This document shows, piece by piece, positions 33,617 through 45,078 of a stretch of 64,000 nucleotides of DNA. Location of the stretch: positions 310,001 through 374,000 of the forward strand of contig LUGG01000018.1 in NCBI GenBank assembly GCA_001683735.1. Direction: 5' to 3'. The translations under genes and the position numbers were made by a program. The DNA is from Grifola frondosa. Its lineage: Eukaryota; Basidiomycota; Agaricomycetes; Polyporales; Grifolaceae. Numbering within the stretch: the stretch's first letter is position 1; every line of letters begins with the position of its first letter. The notes under the pieces are model-generated. The model was not told the DNA's origin, made no database searches, and was given only the letters and a program-made list of their open reading frames with translations.

Positions 33617-34991
33617 TGGGCTTGATGATGGGTGGTGCTGAGAGTCATGTCATTAGAGCAGTGCATGGCACTATCGACTTCATTTACTATGCCTCACTTC
33701 AGTCCCATACCACTGCCACACTCACTGCATTGCAAGAGGTCCTTGATCTTTTCCACGCCAATAAGGATGTCTTCATTGAACTCGGCACACAGAAGACCAC
33801 TTCAATATTCCTAAAATACATTCAATGGAGCACTACATCTCAATGATTCGCCAGTTTGGCAGCGCTGACAGCTTCAACACTGAGTCTCCTGAATGTCTCC
33901 ATATTGACTATGCAAAGGATGCTTACCATGCCAGCAATCACAAGGACTATCTGGCCCAGATGGTGGTTTGGCTCTGTCGTCAAGAAGCTGTGGACCACTT
34001 CTCTGCCTATCATGTTGATGCAATCTTGGTGCTTACAGTCCTGGTGAGTGTGAGTTATCTCTCGATCAGCTGCCTAATGACAGTGGAGAATACACAGCTA
34101 CCACCTCCCCCTCCGACTCTCAGTCTTGCACTGATAGCAGTCCATTGATGACTACTGGCGATGTTTTATCTGGTGTGCTCGCCTCCAATTCCACTCCCAC
34201 TGCTTCAGTCAGCATTGCAACATGCTCACAGTCACAGTACCAGCTCGTGAAGACCCATCCCCCCTCTTTATGTGGTGTGCTCACTAGCACACTCATTCTT
34301 GGCCATAATGCAACACAGCTCCTCGATGTGCTTACCACATATTTGCGCAATCATGGCTCATTATTTGTACCTTAGGCTTTTGATGGATTCGACATTTTCT
34401 CGCAGATTGTGCTACCCTTACTATCAATTCCATCTGTGGATGCCCATCACTTCAAAAATGTTGTCCATGCTATGTCGCCCATGCCTGCTAGCAGGCATTA
34501 TGCAGCACAGCCTGCACAACTTGATTTTGCATTCATCTGAACTGGTGAGCACAATCTAGTAACCACTGACACTCCTCTCACAGGTACATCACTCACTGCT
34601 CATGAATGTTATATTATTCTATCACTAATGCTCTGTTCCTAGGACTGCAGATTGCTCATGTCTGTGTGATATTCCGCCTTCCCAACCACTATCCAGTCCA
34701 TTCCTCACATTCTCTGACCTATGTTGAATGGTTCACCTCTCTCCATCATGTCGATGATGATCCTGGCCTCTTCATAGTGATGTGCTCAACTCACAGGCAA
34801 CAACTGTACAGTGAAATTGTCACAGTCGACCAAATTGTGTGGAGTTGCCATCTTATCCCCAAGTTCGGCAGGAAGATTGACTTGCAATGAAAGGCTGAGA
34901 ATGTTACTGAGCTGTGTAAGTCTTACTATGTCAATGCTTACTTTGACATGCATACAATTTGCTTGCTTTGTGCTTGTCAACCAGATTGTAT
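33617..34991 (+). pseudogene. Plavaka-type transposase, 3' part
   Basis: Resumes the frame lost at 25,583. Pieces include MGGAESHVIRAVHGTIDFIY, FNIPKIHSMEHYISMIRQFG, CLHIDYAKDAYHASNHKDYL, then after a probable intron LQIAHVCVIFRLPNHYPVHS, LTYVEWFTSLHHVDDDPGLF and DQIVWSCHLIPKFGRKIDLQ, ending near SYYVNAYFDMH. These are the C-terminal blocks of Plavaka-type transposases. Frame changes occur near 33,790 and 34,370. The first 11 bases are the duplicated target site of the nested element. Confidence 0.78.
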
Positions 34992-35639
34992 ATAGTGTAC
35001 TTACTTGAACAAGTGTATTCAGAGTATGATTAGTTGCTTATAATGTATTGTATCCTAGTAAACAGTGATTCTAATCATGTTCCTCAATTTGTGAGGTGGT
35101 GAGAATGATTGCACCTTAATTAGATTAAGCAGAGGCATCAATCCAAACTCTTGGATGATATCTATGGCAGTCAACATGGATTGGACAGAATCTACAGAGT
35201 GCTACAATGACCTATGTGTTCAGCGCTAACCACTGTAGTGTCCCCACGAAAGCGCATATCTACAGTAAGGAAATGGCCTTTTCAGATGAAAGGTCCAGTG
35301 TGACCTAGGTTTATCAAGAAGTACTCTCAAATCTAGGATGTTGATAGTTAAAGACCCTCAATTTGAAAGCCCAGATGAATCCAGGCCAGTTCTATAACCA
35401 CCTGGACCACAAACTCAGACCATCTAGCCAAGGTTTAGATATAAAGATCAGGAGAAAAGTAGCAGATATAAATAGAACAGAAGGATTTTGGTGCAGAAGT
35501 GAGCTAAGAAAGAAAATCTTGTACTGATCATATAGTTTTTTGTACTTTTGTAAGAACCAAAAGAAATGGAATGTTCTGGAATTTTCTCAGGGTATAAAAG
35601 CAGCTCAAGCTGGCCCTGAGGAGCAATCAAGTTATTGAA
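34992..35639. other. AT-rich interval with TATA-like TATAAAAG
   Basis: No gene. TATAAAAG at 35,593-35,600 precedes the repeat listed next, as in an LTR promoter. The stretch 35,270-35,440 resembles 20,780-20,960. Confidence 0.35.
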
Positions 35640-36130
35640 CTCTCAAACCCCAGAAGATCTGACTGACCCCTTTGCATGAATATTTCCTTGGATTGTTAAC
35701 TGTCCAGACTATGATTCTGGAAGCACAAGTTCAAGAAGAGCATCTCAAGGACCCTACAAGGAAGATAGGCTAGGTTGGGTACTTTGCAGTGAAATATTCT
35801 CAGTGGCAAGAAAGTGGATCATAGTGCTGAAGAAGTACATATGAGCTTCAGTATTAGCAGGATTGTATCTTGGACTGTTTGACTGTCCAGACATAAGCTC
35901 TGAAAGTGCAGATTCAAACAAGAAGCCTCAAGGACTCTACAATGAAGTAAACTAGGTTGAGCACTCATAGGAATCAGGATTCAAGGTGATAGTATAGAAA
36001 GATAACAGCCACTTGGAAACCCTATAGTTTGGGCCTTTAAAGATCAAAAAACCATCCAATTTCCAAACTCAACTGAGCCTCTGACTGGAAAAGTAGAAAA
36101 CCCCATCATGCTTGGTGCACTTGGAGTATT
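35640..36130 (+). repeat. Dispersed repeat with internal 182-bp-spaced duplication
   Basis: The motif TTGGATTGTTAACTGTCCAG at 35,688 recurs in diverged form at 35,870 (TTGGACTGTTTGACTGTCCAG without the last base), each followed by about 100 related bases. The copy at 15.29-15.96 kb lies in the opposite orientation. An LTR or other non-coding element is possible. Ends were not defined. Confidence 0.5.
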
Positions 36131-36182
36131 TGAAAGTTTTAAATTTCACATCACTCTACATTTCAGTTTTCACTTAAACCCT

Positions 36183-36579
36183 TGCTCACATAGTGTTGTC
36201 ATGGCTTAGTCACACCTGTTTCAGCTTTTTGGGTATTCTGATATGAGTTTTGCAGATAATTATATGATTTTAATTGAAATTAATAGATAAGATGTATATG
36301 TATTTGAATGTAACACAACCATTTGCATAATTATCTTTGTTATGTTTCAATTTTAGTTACATTTGTAAAAAAGCTGACTAAAAAGTCAGACTTTACAATC
36401 AGCTTTTTGGCCATATCTTCATCAATACGAGGTATAGCATTTTGCCCTTTGGCATGCACATGTCGTTATATCTAGGCTACAAAATGAAGGTGAGATCACT
36501 ATGATAGCTACAAAAGTGCACAAGGTATGAGTCATATATCATTTAGACCTGACTTACCTGCAGCAACACTATGCTCACA
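36183..36579 (-). mobile_element. hAT-like MITE copy B with 8-bp TSD
   Basis: The element is 36,191-36,571 (381 bp), flanked by TGCTCACA at 36,183-36,190 and 36,572-36,579. Termini TAGTGTTG(T) and GCAACACTA differ at one position. Opposite orientation to copies A and C. No coding capacity. Confidence 0.9.
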
Positions 36580-37101
36580 ATTAATCCTTTGTGATAAATT
36601 CTGATTTTGGAATTTATTTCTTGCACTGGAACTCTTAATGTAAACCTTGATTTTTATCTACCCCATGCCTTACACTGGACTGTTCATACAGATGGAATTG
36701 CAGTAAGTAAAACTTAGCAGTATAGAACTTTATCATATTAAACTATTTGCACTGTTATCTTATCATGCATGCACCCAGCTATGCATCAGAGGTGGAGATA
36801 ACAAGTGGTATCGATCACATGTGGTATGGATTTGATATTTTGAAATTGATATAAATAAATGTACATATGCTACTTATATTATGTGAGGTTATAAAGTACC
36901 AGATTATGCTAGATTGACACCTCACCAGATGCATGAACTAGTTATAATCAAGGACCACTATCAAATTTTCTTGTTTTCTGATGTACCTTGAGTTGAAGCA
37001 CTGCTTCATATTTTCTGTATTGTGAAAACCATGCAAGCCCTGACTGTTTTATTCTCTGGCAACCTAGATTGCTCAAATCTCCTGCATCATTCCAGCTATA
37101 A
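36580..37101. other. AT-rich interval without features
   Basis: Nothing supported between MITE copies B and C. Confidence 0.4.
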
Positions 37102-37499
37102 GTTCCAATTTAGTGTTGCTGCAGCTAAGTCAGGCCTAAATAGTATATGACTCATAACTTCTGCAGTTTTTCAGATATTACAGTGATCTTACATTCATTT
37201 TGTAGCCTATATATGGTCTCATAATATTGCCAAATATCAAAATGTTATACTTTGTATTGATGGAGATATGGCCAAAAAGCCGATTGCAAAGTCCGACTTT
37301 TTAGTCAGCTTTTTTACCAATGTAATTGAAATTGAAACATATTCAAGATAATTATGCAAATGGTGGTGTTACATTCAAATACATATACATCTTAGCTATT
37401 ATTTTCAATTAAGATTATATCTTTATCTGCAAAATTCATGTCAGAATATCTAAAAAGCTGAAACAGGTGTGACTAAGCTGTGGCAACACTATTCCAATT
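37102..37499 (+). mobile_element. hAT-like MITE copy C with 8-bp TSD
   Basis: The element is 37,110-37,491 (382 bp), flanked by TTCCAATT at 37,102-37,109 and 37,492-37,499. Termini TAGTGTTGC and GCAACACTA are perfect. It lies 538 bases from the inverted copy B. Confidence 0.9.
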
Positions 37500-39244
37500 T
37501 TATTTTCAATTAATCAGATACACATTCACATCCACACAGCATATGAATATATTGCATGGGTTTTTCATGAGTTGTTTCTGTTGCACTTTATTTAGTGAAC
37601 ATCCTTGACACCTTAATCCACGTGTTGGCAGGACCTGGGCAACTTCACTATATGTTTCTTCAAAATTAGCATATTTGAAAGGCCAAAAATGGCCATTTTC
37701 TTACACATTTTGCATATTTAACTCTCAGAGAGACCACAAAAATCAATATTCTTATCTATACTTAGCATATTTGTTGGTCAAGATCGGAGTAATCAAATGT
37801 TTTCAGTCAATTTTGAGAGAATTTTGCATGCATCAAATCTGCACCAGTGTCAACTTTTGCTAAAAAAACATGGACTTAGCTTTGGATTCTCATGTTTAGC
37901 AAATTCACAACATACAGCTTGTTGCACGAGGCCTAAAATTTCTCCTACCTGGGCAAAGCTTACCATCAAGTTACCTGGCAGACAGGTCACAGCATGCCAA
38001 GGCTTTTAATGCTGGTAGCTTGTTTGGATAATGTATTATTTGGTTACAGACTACACCTAGGTTTCATGGATGCATAGTATCATTTGCGACTTTGTGCAAG
38101 CCCTGCACTGGATATCAAGAGACATTTTGCCCTCTCTCAATGTTGTGATGTAATGTAACATGTTGTGATATAGTGTGACAAGATGACAAATTCTTGTTGA
38201 AATTAGCATATCCGACCACCAAAATGTTGCATACTTTAGGCTAATTTTGGGCCAAAAAGTGAAGAAACATATAGGAAAGTTGTCTGGGTCCTGTGTTGGC
38301 ACTGTGTACATCAGTGAAAAGTTACCTTAACATAGAATATATTAGAACATAATATTCACAATCGAATATATTCCAGCATAATCTTACCAGCATTCATTAG
38401 GAGAGTTTATCTACTGGCAAATGGTGCCAGTACGGTGGCCCTGCCCGGATCTGCTAAGGGTCTGATGATAGTTTGATAAGCTACAGTCAGCTTCACACTA
38501 CTGTATGGCAAGCTGTGGCAAGGTACAATAAGCTTCAGCTAGCTCAGCACAGGCATGCAGCCACTTACGATAAGGTATGGCAAGCTCAGTATATATGTGC
38601 AGCCAGCTACAGTAAGACATGGCCAACCAGGTAAAGTTTATGGCTCAATCTCTGATAAGTACAGGTAACACTAATATTCATTTACTCGATAAATACAACT
38701 AATAATTTAAATACATATATGTATGAAAACTACCCTGCAAACTAACCCCGGCCCTGTGATAACAACTATGAGCCTGAAAGAAGATATCTGTGAGTTAATG
38801 GTTAATAAGCGCACTGTTAAAATCTGTATAAACTCACCTTATAAGCACCCTCCAGCAAGTCTAGGGGTAGCAAATAAGAAATTAACATAACAAATGATGA
38901 TTCATACTCACTTCAAATTGCTTACAAGTACTGGTGTAACAAGCTGGCAGAGATAAAATGAAGGACAAGATAGATGTGTGAGTACAGAGTCAAAAGATGT
39001 TGAGACATGACAAAGACGTGTTGCACTTCTTTGTATGCACATTTCAAACTCCGCCACTGCTTCGAAGAAAGTACTCATTGGTGCATCTACATCATCCATT
39101 TAGTGGTCATTCACCTGTTGCATCCTTCACATTGCTCCCCACACTCAGCAGACTTGGATAGCAAGGTAAGTTCTTCAATAAGAAGAACAATGTGGAAGTG
39201 TGCCGCTGTCAGCACTGCACTCACAATCGCATTATGCCCACATA
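37500..39244. other. AT-rich interval with imperfect short repeats
   Basis: No gene. Around 38,450-38,640 short motifs such as TATGGCAAGCT and AGCTACAGTAAG recur imperfectly, suggesting a decayed tandem repeat. Confidence 0.35.
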
Positions 39245-39465
39245 GCACATCAGCAAAACTCAACTTTTTCTTAGTACACTTAGAGAGTCCTACTTATTTA
39301 GCTTATCACAATTTTTCATTCTTAATTATCTTATTTAAGAGCTAAAAAAGGAAAAAAGAGTCAAGGGCTGCTTATTTTTCTGAAATTAAGTACTCTAAGT
39401 GATGAAAAAAAGTAACATTAAGTAAGGATAAGTCTCTAAGAAAAAGTTGGATTTTGCTGATGCAC
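39245..39465. mobile_element. 213-bp fold-back MITE
   Basis: The element is 39,249-39,461. Ends ATCAGCAAAA...CAACTTTTTCTTAG and the inverted counterpart CTAAGAAAAAGTTG...TTTTGCTGAT form an imperfect 30-bp terminal inverted repeat. GCAC flanks both sides (39,245-39,248 and 39,462-39,465), a possible 4-bp target duplication. There is no open frame. Confidence 0.6.
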
Positions 39466-40888
39466 TTGACTAGTACACTGCAGGGACCTGCCCCACCTCC
39501 ATGCTTCACCTTTGCACACACCACTGGACACCCCCACTGCATTAACAACACATGGCCAATTTCTGCCCCAATGCCTCATGCAACAGCAGCTTCAGCACAA
39601 TGTCACCACATCTTCAGCACACCTCACACACCATGTTAAAGAGATGCCACCATTTGTGCTGATGCCCAGTCAGCCCACACAATCTGGCACACATGCCAAC
39701 ATCAGTGTGAGAATACCGCAGTGGATCATTTGCTCGGAGAGGAGGCACGAGGTGAGGGTATTCACACAGGTGAGAAAGGCATGCTTGCACATCAGGGGAG
39801 TCTGCGCATGTAGTGAACATACTATTCTCATGCAAGAATGCTTATACATATAATGCATGTTCTCACTGTGGTACTACAGTGCATGAAGCATTAAATAGGC
39901 AAATATGTAGGGCTCAATCCATGTGTCGCCAGACTGTCCACACAAAAATTAGAAATGAAATAGGCCAAAATATGTGTAATTTAAAGATTTCAGATTTATT
40001 GGGGTTTTGTTTCAATTTTTGGGTGAGAAAAATTCTCCAGTATCAGTGTGTCCTCCTGGCTTTCTGAATGTCTCGCTAAAGCCTAACGAAATTTCTTAGC
40101 ACAGGGCTTGATGCACAGCAAGCAGCCTTTGCAGTGAAGAAGTGCAAGTTATGCTGAAAAGTTGGCATAATAGCGAAGATTCTTGATGTCATTAAAGCTC
40201 AGGAATAGTGCAGAATTACCCTGTACATATGTTATATTGGCATTTTGTATCATTTCTGGGACTCCAATGGGTGAAAATGATTTTTTTTTTTAACCTTTGT
40301 TTCAATTTTTGAAAGGTCATAATTATTTTTTTGAATCAATGAAAATTGTTCAGCAAGCATTCTTCTATGATCCATTCCCTACTAATTACACTATTTTATG
40401 GGGGCTTCTATTAAATTTTGAGGGAGGAGTAGCAATTGCACATGGCAGCTATCTAAGGTGTCGGTTTAGCGCTTCGCGCACTGTACTGTAGGTCCTCTGA
40501 ATTAGCACAAGTACATAATCTATGTAAATTTCAACCTCAGATGGAGGGACTTACTACTAGTACTAATAACAATTGTCATTGATGATATTTGTCGGTGGAA
40601 ATGTTTATGTCCAACTACAGTTAAATATAATATACTACCAGAACTCTACAGTACATGTACTCTTACACTCACTGGTATTCTGCATACTGAACTCCGCCAG
40701 TCACTAGTAAGCACCAGCAAGTGCACGACGTCTAGAGGACCCCTGATAATAGTAAGAAAGGGCTGACTTTTTGAAAAGCAATTTTGGCAAAATTGTCCAG
40801 ATAAAAATGGCCAATTTTGATCTGAATCATCCGGATTAAATCAGGGCTTGCCACTTCATGGTGAACATGTCTGGATTTTCCATCAGGC
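39466..40888. other. AT-rich interval without nameable genes
   Basis: A His/Thr/Pro-rich open stretch at 39,454-39,853 on the plus strand overlaps open minus-strand frames and has no recognised motif. Nothing else is supported. Confidence 0.35.
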
Positions 40889-41284
40889 CCTACGGATAGT
40901 GTTGCCATGGCTTAGTCACAACTGTTTCAGCTTTTTAGATATTCTGACATGAGTTTTGGAGATAATGATATGATTTTAAATGAAATTAATAGCTAAGATG
41001 TATATGTATTTGAATGTAACACCATCATTTGCAAAATTATCTTGAATATGTTTCAATTTCAGTTACATTGGTAAAAAGCTGACTAAAAAGTCGGACTTTG
41101 CAATTGGCTTTTTGGCCATATCTCCATCAATACAAGCTATAACATTTTGATATGCAGCAAGATTATGTGGCTATATATAGGCTACAAAATGAATGTAAGA
41201 TCACTATAATATCTGAAAAAATGCAGAAGTTATGAGTCATATAGCATTTAGGCCTGACTTAGCCACAGCAACACTACCTACGGA
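40889..41284 (-). mobile_element. hAT-like MITE copy D with 8-bp TSD
   Basis: The element is 40,897-41,276 (380 bp), flanked by CCTACGGA at 40,889-40,896 and 41,277-41,284. Termini TAGTGTTGC and GCAACACTA are perfect. Same orientation as copy B. Confidence 0.9.
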
Positions 41285-43546
41285 GCTGATATTTTGTCCA
41301 GATTGTCCCATCAGGCATCTCCGAGCATGATTTTTGGCTGGACATGGCCAACAGACACTTGAAAGTTCCAATTTACATTGAATGTGCTCTGCCTCTCTGT
41401 CCTCAAGGCTCCTCAACCCCTGTTGAGCTCGTGATGCCGGCACCCAGCTAAGCAGAATTTCGCTTCAACTTGGTGCACACAACTAGTATGCATGCCACTG
41501 ACGAGGCTGGACATCCCTTGATGAGAGCTGTAACACCATTCGTAAGGCAAGATATACATGCGTCTTTGAGATAGATATCGAGCAGCTGAAAGAATGTTAT
41601 TCCACTGATTAGATACAAATTGAATAGATCTAACAATAATCATAAATTATAAATAAAACTGAGAACTATGTGACATTAACAGGTATTGCTTAATTACTTA
41701 TTGCTTTGTGATGATAGACTGATGTTAGTACTTATAAGCACATTTCTTCCATAATATAAAGTTAATTGGTGCGAAATTTAAACTTATCAGAGTAAATTAT
41801 GCAACCGATAATTGATGTCCGGACATCAGGCCTGCTCAGTCAAGGGATGAGTTGTCCGGATAAAAAATCTGGCCTTCCGCGCGCCAAAGGCCGTATTGTC
41901 CGGATTAAATCAGGCATGGGGGGTCTAAAGTCCCAAAATTTGTCCGAATTTCCATTACCCCTTCCCTCCAATTATCAGGGGTCCTACATCTGGTAGCCTC
42001 ATGTCGTCGACTGCCGGAAGCTGCCGGATTAAGGATGCTGGTAAGCGCTTGCAGGAGTTGCCGTCTGGGCGACTTTTTTTGATGTACCTAGAGCATTTCC
42101 TTTCGTTCCACTTGGTTGTACTGTACGCGTCACAATGGCATCTGCGTGATGCCTGCTACTCTATCTGCCATGATCTCCTCAACCATAGATGCTTATCATG
42201 GGTTGCATGTCCGCGAATGCGCTCTGCTCTCATGAGCCTCCCTCGACCGATCCAGCATTCCCGTCCCATCGATACTTCCCCATCGTCGATGCCCAGGGCG
42301 TCGCGTGCAGATTCCATTCGAGATAGCGGGCTTCGCGTGCCTGCGACTTCATGCAGCCTGCTTCTAGTCGAGACAATGACGCGTACGGGTCGCCTGGTGG
42401 TTCGTCTGCGCCGCACAATGCTCGCGCACCTTACATATCTGGGGTGCTGCTCTTCCGTGATCTTCTGCGCCAGGTTACCCCGACCGTTCTCGAGTTCTCC
42501 ACTGCCGGCGTGAGCTGTCTACTATCAAACCATCTGTGATTTCCAGCTGCCCGCTTGTACATCGCATTGCCGCATTCGTTCTCCCAGCGTCTCCAAGGCG
42601 ATGAGCACAAATTGCCTGCCAGTGCCTCGACGTCGAGCACCTCCAGCTTGATTGAATCTGCTCAGAATCTCCGCCTTCTAAAGCTGGAACGTTTCTCCCA
42701 TGTTCTGTGCTCGTTTTCACCTTCCTGCGCCGCCGGCTTCGGTCTGATGATGACCCGCCCCCCGGTATGCCCGAGCAGCTTCAGGACTTCGGGCCTCGCT
42801 GCATCAGTATTTTACCAGTATAGCTAGTCTCACAACCACATCTGTCATTCGGTGCAGAAGGGTACCCTAAATCATGTCGTACAGCTAACGAGACACGTCA
42901 CACGCTGTGCCGGCTCTATACATTATTGTATTCTAATATAGTATTCATTTTATGACTCGCCGGAATGCAGCCTCACAAGATGCTACGTACAACGACAGTG
43001 GGCCTCTGGCCAGCAAAGGACGCCGGCCCTGGATATACGATGACAACGAAAGACCGTGCGTGAGTAAGAGGATGACCGCGAGGCTGGCATGCCAAAGGAG
43101 TATTAGTCCTATGCGGAACCAGTCGCATGGAAATCCAGAAAACGAGAGGAGAACAATGCGTGGGATCAAAAGAGTGGCGGCTTCCACAGCCCATGTGCGA
43201 GCGGGGAAGTAACGGCGTAGATACACACAATGTTCACTAAGGAGGGTGAAAATACAGGGACAGGCGCGAGACAACGACTGGATGGGCCGGGTCAGGCAAT
43301 GGTACAGAGGTATATCGAGTACGATGTAGCATAGACAGACAAGAAACTAGCAAAGGCCGGCGCGATGGAGGGCATTTTAAGCCAGCAGGCAAAACAATAC
43401 AGCAGCAAAGAACAGAGGAAAGTATATGGAATAATAGAGAGCACTGGAGTGGAGGCTAGGTGAGACAAGGTACCAACAGCAACGAGATCAGGAGGGAGAG
43501 GGCATCGCGGGCGACCACGGCCAAGAAAGCGCACGACGGCGCCAGC
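41285..43546. other. Compartment boundary and unassigned GC-rich flank
   Basis: Composition changes from AT-rich, CG-poor to GC-rich, CG-containing near 41.8-42.1 kb. Open frames at 42,001-42,513 (plus) and 42,945-43,274 (minus, hydrophobic) have no recognised domain. They may be untranslated or intergenic sequence downstream of the bHLH gene. Confidence 0.4.
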
Positions 43547-45078
43547 TCAGAGCATCATGGCTGCATAGCCGTGGCCGTTTCCGCCTCCGCCCACGCTGAT
43601 CGGCGCGCTCTTCATCATGCCCATGCCGCCCATTCCCATCATGCCATCATCCCAGTGGCCGCCGCCGCCGCTCATCCTCCGCGGGACGGTACCACCCGCG
43701 CTGTTCATCACATCGTAACTGTTGGGGAGATTGTTGCCGCTTGCGTTGGAGCCCGGAGAGCCATAACCGCTGCCCACGCTATTGATACTGCCGCTACGCT
43801 GCCTGCCTCCGGCACCAACGGGGGAGACGTCCCCGGAGCGCTGTTGCTGGAGCATGTGTTGCCTCTGGAGGGACATGAGATAAGCCTGCTGCTGCTGAGA
43901 GCCGCTCATGGGGGAAGTGTTGCCGTGAGAGGACGCGGGCGGGGTGAAAAGTTGTCCCTGCACGGCGGCGCTCGGGTTGGCGAGAGCGCCGAACATCTGT
44001 GCGTTCCAAGAAGCCACCTTGTCCGCGTCGTGCTGGGGTGCCCGTGCATGCCCGATTGCTGCATGAATGGCGCAGAGAACGACGCCTGGATATGAGAATG
44101 CTCGTACACGGATGGCATGGCGGGGTTCTCGAACGACATGGCGGAGGGGCTCTGCATGACCATCGGGGTATGCTGGCCAGCGTGAGTCGCGGTGCGCGGG
44201 AGGAGGGTCTGGAGCTGGAGCCCACCGCGAGAGCCGGCGGGGACGCTGTGCGCAAAGGGGTTCGCCTCCTTGAGAAGGGCGGCGGCGCCGGGATGTGCCA
44301 CGGGGTTGCGGATGTCATCCATAGCCATGTCATCGACGTGACCGGCGCCAGTGGGAGCGCCGACAAATTTCGTCGTCGCCGTAGTCGTCGCCTGGGTAGT
44401 CGCCGTTACCTTCTTCCTCCTCTATGGGGCCGGCTGAGATGATCTCAACCTCGCCGCTGAGGATCATCTGGAAAGAGTCGCCGCGAATGGGCTCCTCGAC
44501 GCGGGGGAGACCAGAGCGGTCGCGCCATTCGTTGAGCTCGCGACGGAGAGCATCAGCCTCGAGCTTGAGGAGACGGAGCTCGCGAGCGGCCATAAGACGA
44601 TGGCGGCGAGAGGAGTGAATGTGAGCAATGGAAGAGTTGACGATGCTCGACTTGGAAGGACGGCGGATCTGGGAAAGGTTGGGAAGGAGGGCGGCAAGGT
44701 CCTGCACGCGAGGTCAAACGGGTGAGTGAAGTAAGAGAAAGAAGAGACGGACCAAGAAGCGACCGTTGAGAGTCTCTCTGCGCTGTCTTTCTACGGCGTT
44801 GTGGGTCGCCCTGCGTTCTGCAGTGTTGGCGCGTCTGCTGGGCTTGCGCTTGGACTGGGAGCTGGTAGAATTGTTGGTGGACGGGGAAGTGTGGACACCA
44901 TCGACAGGAGGGGGAAGAGCGAGAGTCTTGACGGAGTTTGAGGGAGAGACGGGGGTCTGAGGCCCGCTGTCAGAGGACGGGGAATTGCCAGCGGAGGGGG
45001 ACGAAGGAACGGGGAGAGAAGAGCCATTGTAGGAGTGGTTTACAGGATATATGGATATGTGAGGTTGCCGGATGGGCA
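43547..45078 (-). CDS. bHLH transcription factor
   Basis: Nuclear DNA-binding regulator. The minus strand encodes a Ser/Thr-rich leader, then QSKRKPSRRANTAERRATHN and AVERQRRETLNGRFL (basic region and helix 1). A 51-bp intron (44,702-44,752, donor GTCCGT, acceptor TGCAG) follows, then DLAALLPNLSQIRRPSKSSI and VNSSIAHIHSSRRHRLMAAR (loop and helix 2), then ELRLLKLEADALRRELNEWR. The C-terminus is disordered, Gln- and Gly/Met-rich, ending at 43,547. Two single-base shifts interrupt the frame: an extra A at AAATTT near 44,367, and a missing C in the run at 44,035-44,038. Both lie in homopolymers and leave conserved protein on either side, so sequence error is likely. An in-frame stop near 45,080 sits at a plausible intron acceptor, so the true start lies upstream and was not found. 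The E-box target is inferred from the family. Confidence 0.82.

Noticed and set aside
20128..41276. Initial reading of the MITE copies as Tc1/mariner-like with TA target sites
   Set aside because: TA is present at each junction, but all four copies have perfect 8-bp duplications just outside TAG...CTA, which fits hAT instead.
42945..43534. Hydrophobic minus-strand open frames downstream of the bHLH gene
   Set aside because: No family resemblance, and short frames in several phases suggest untranslated or intergenic sequence.
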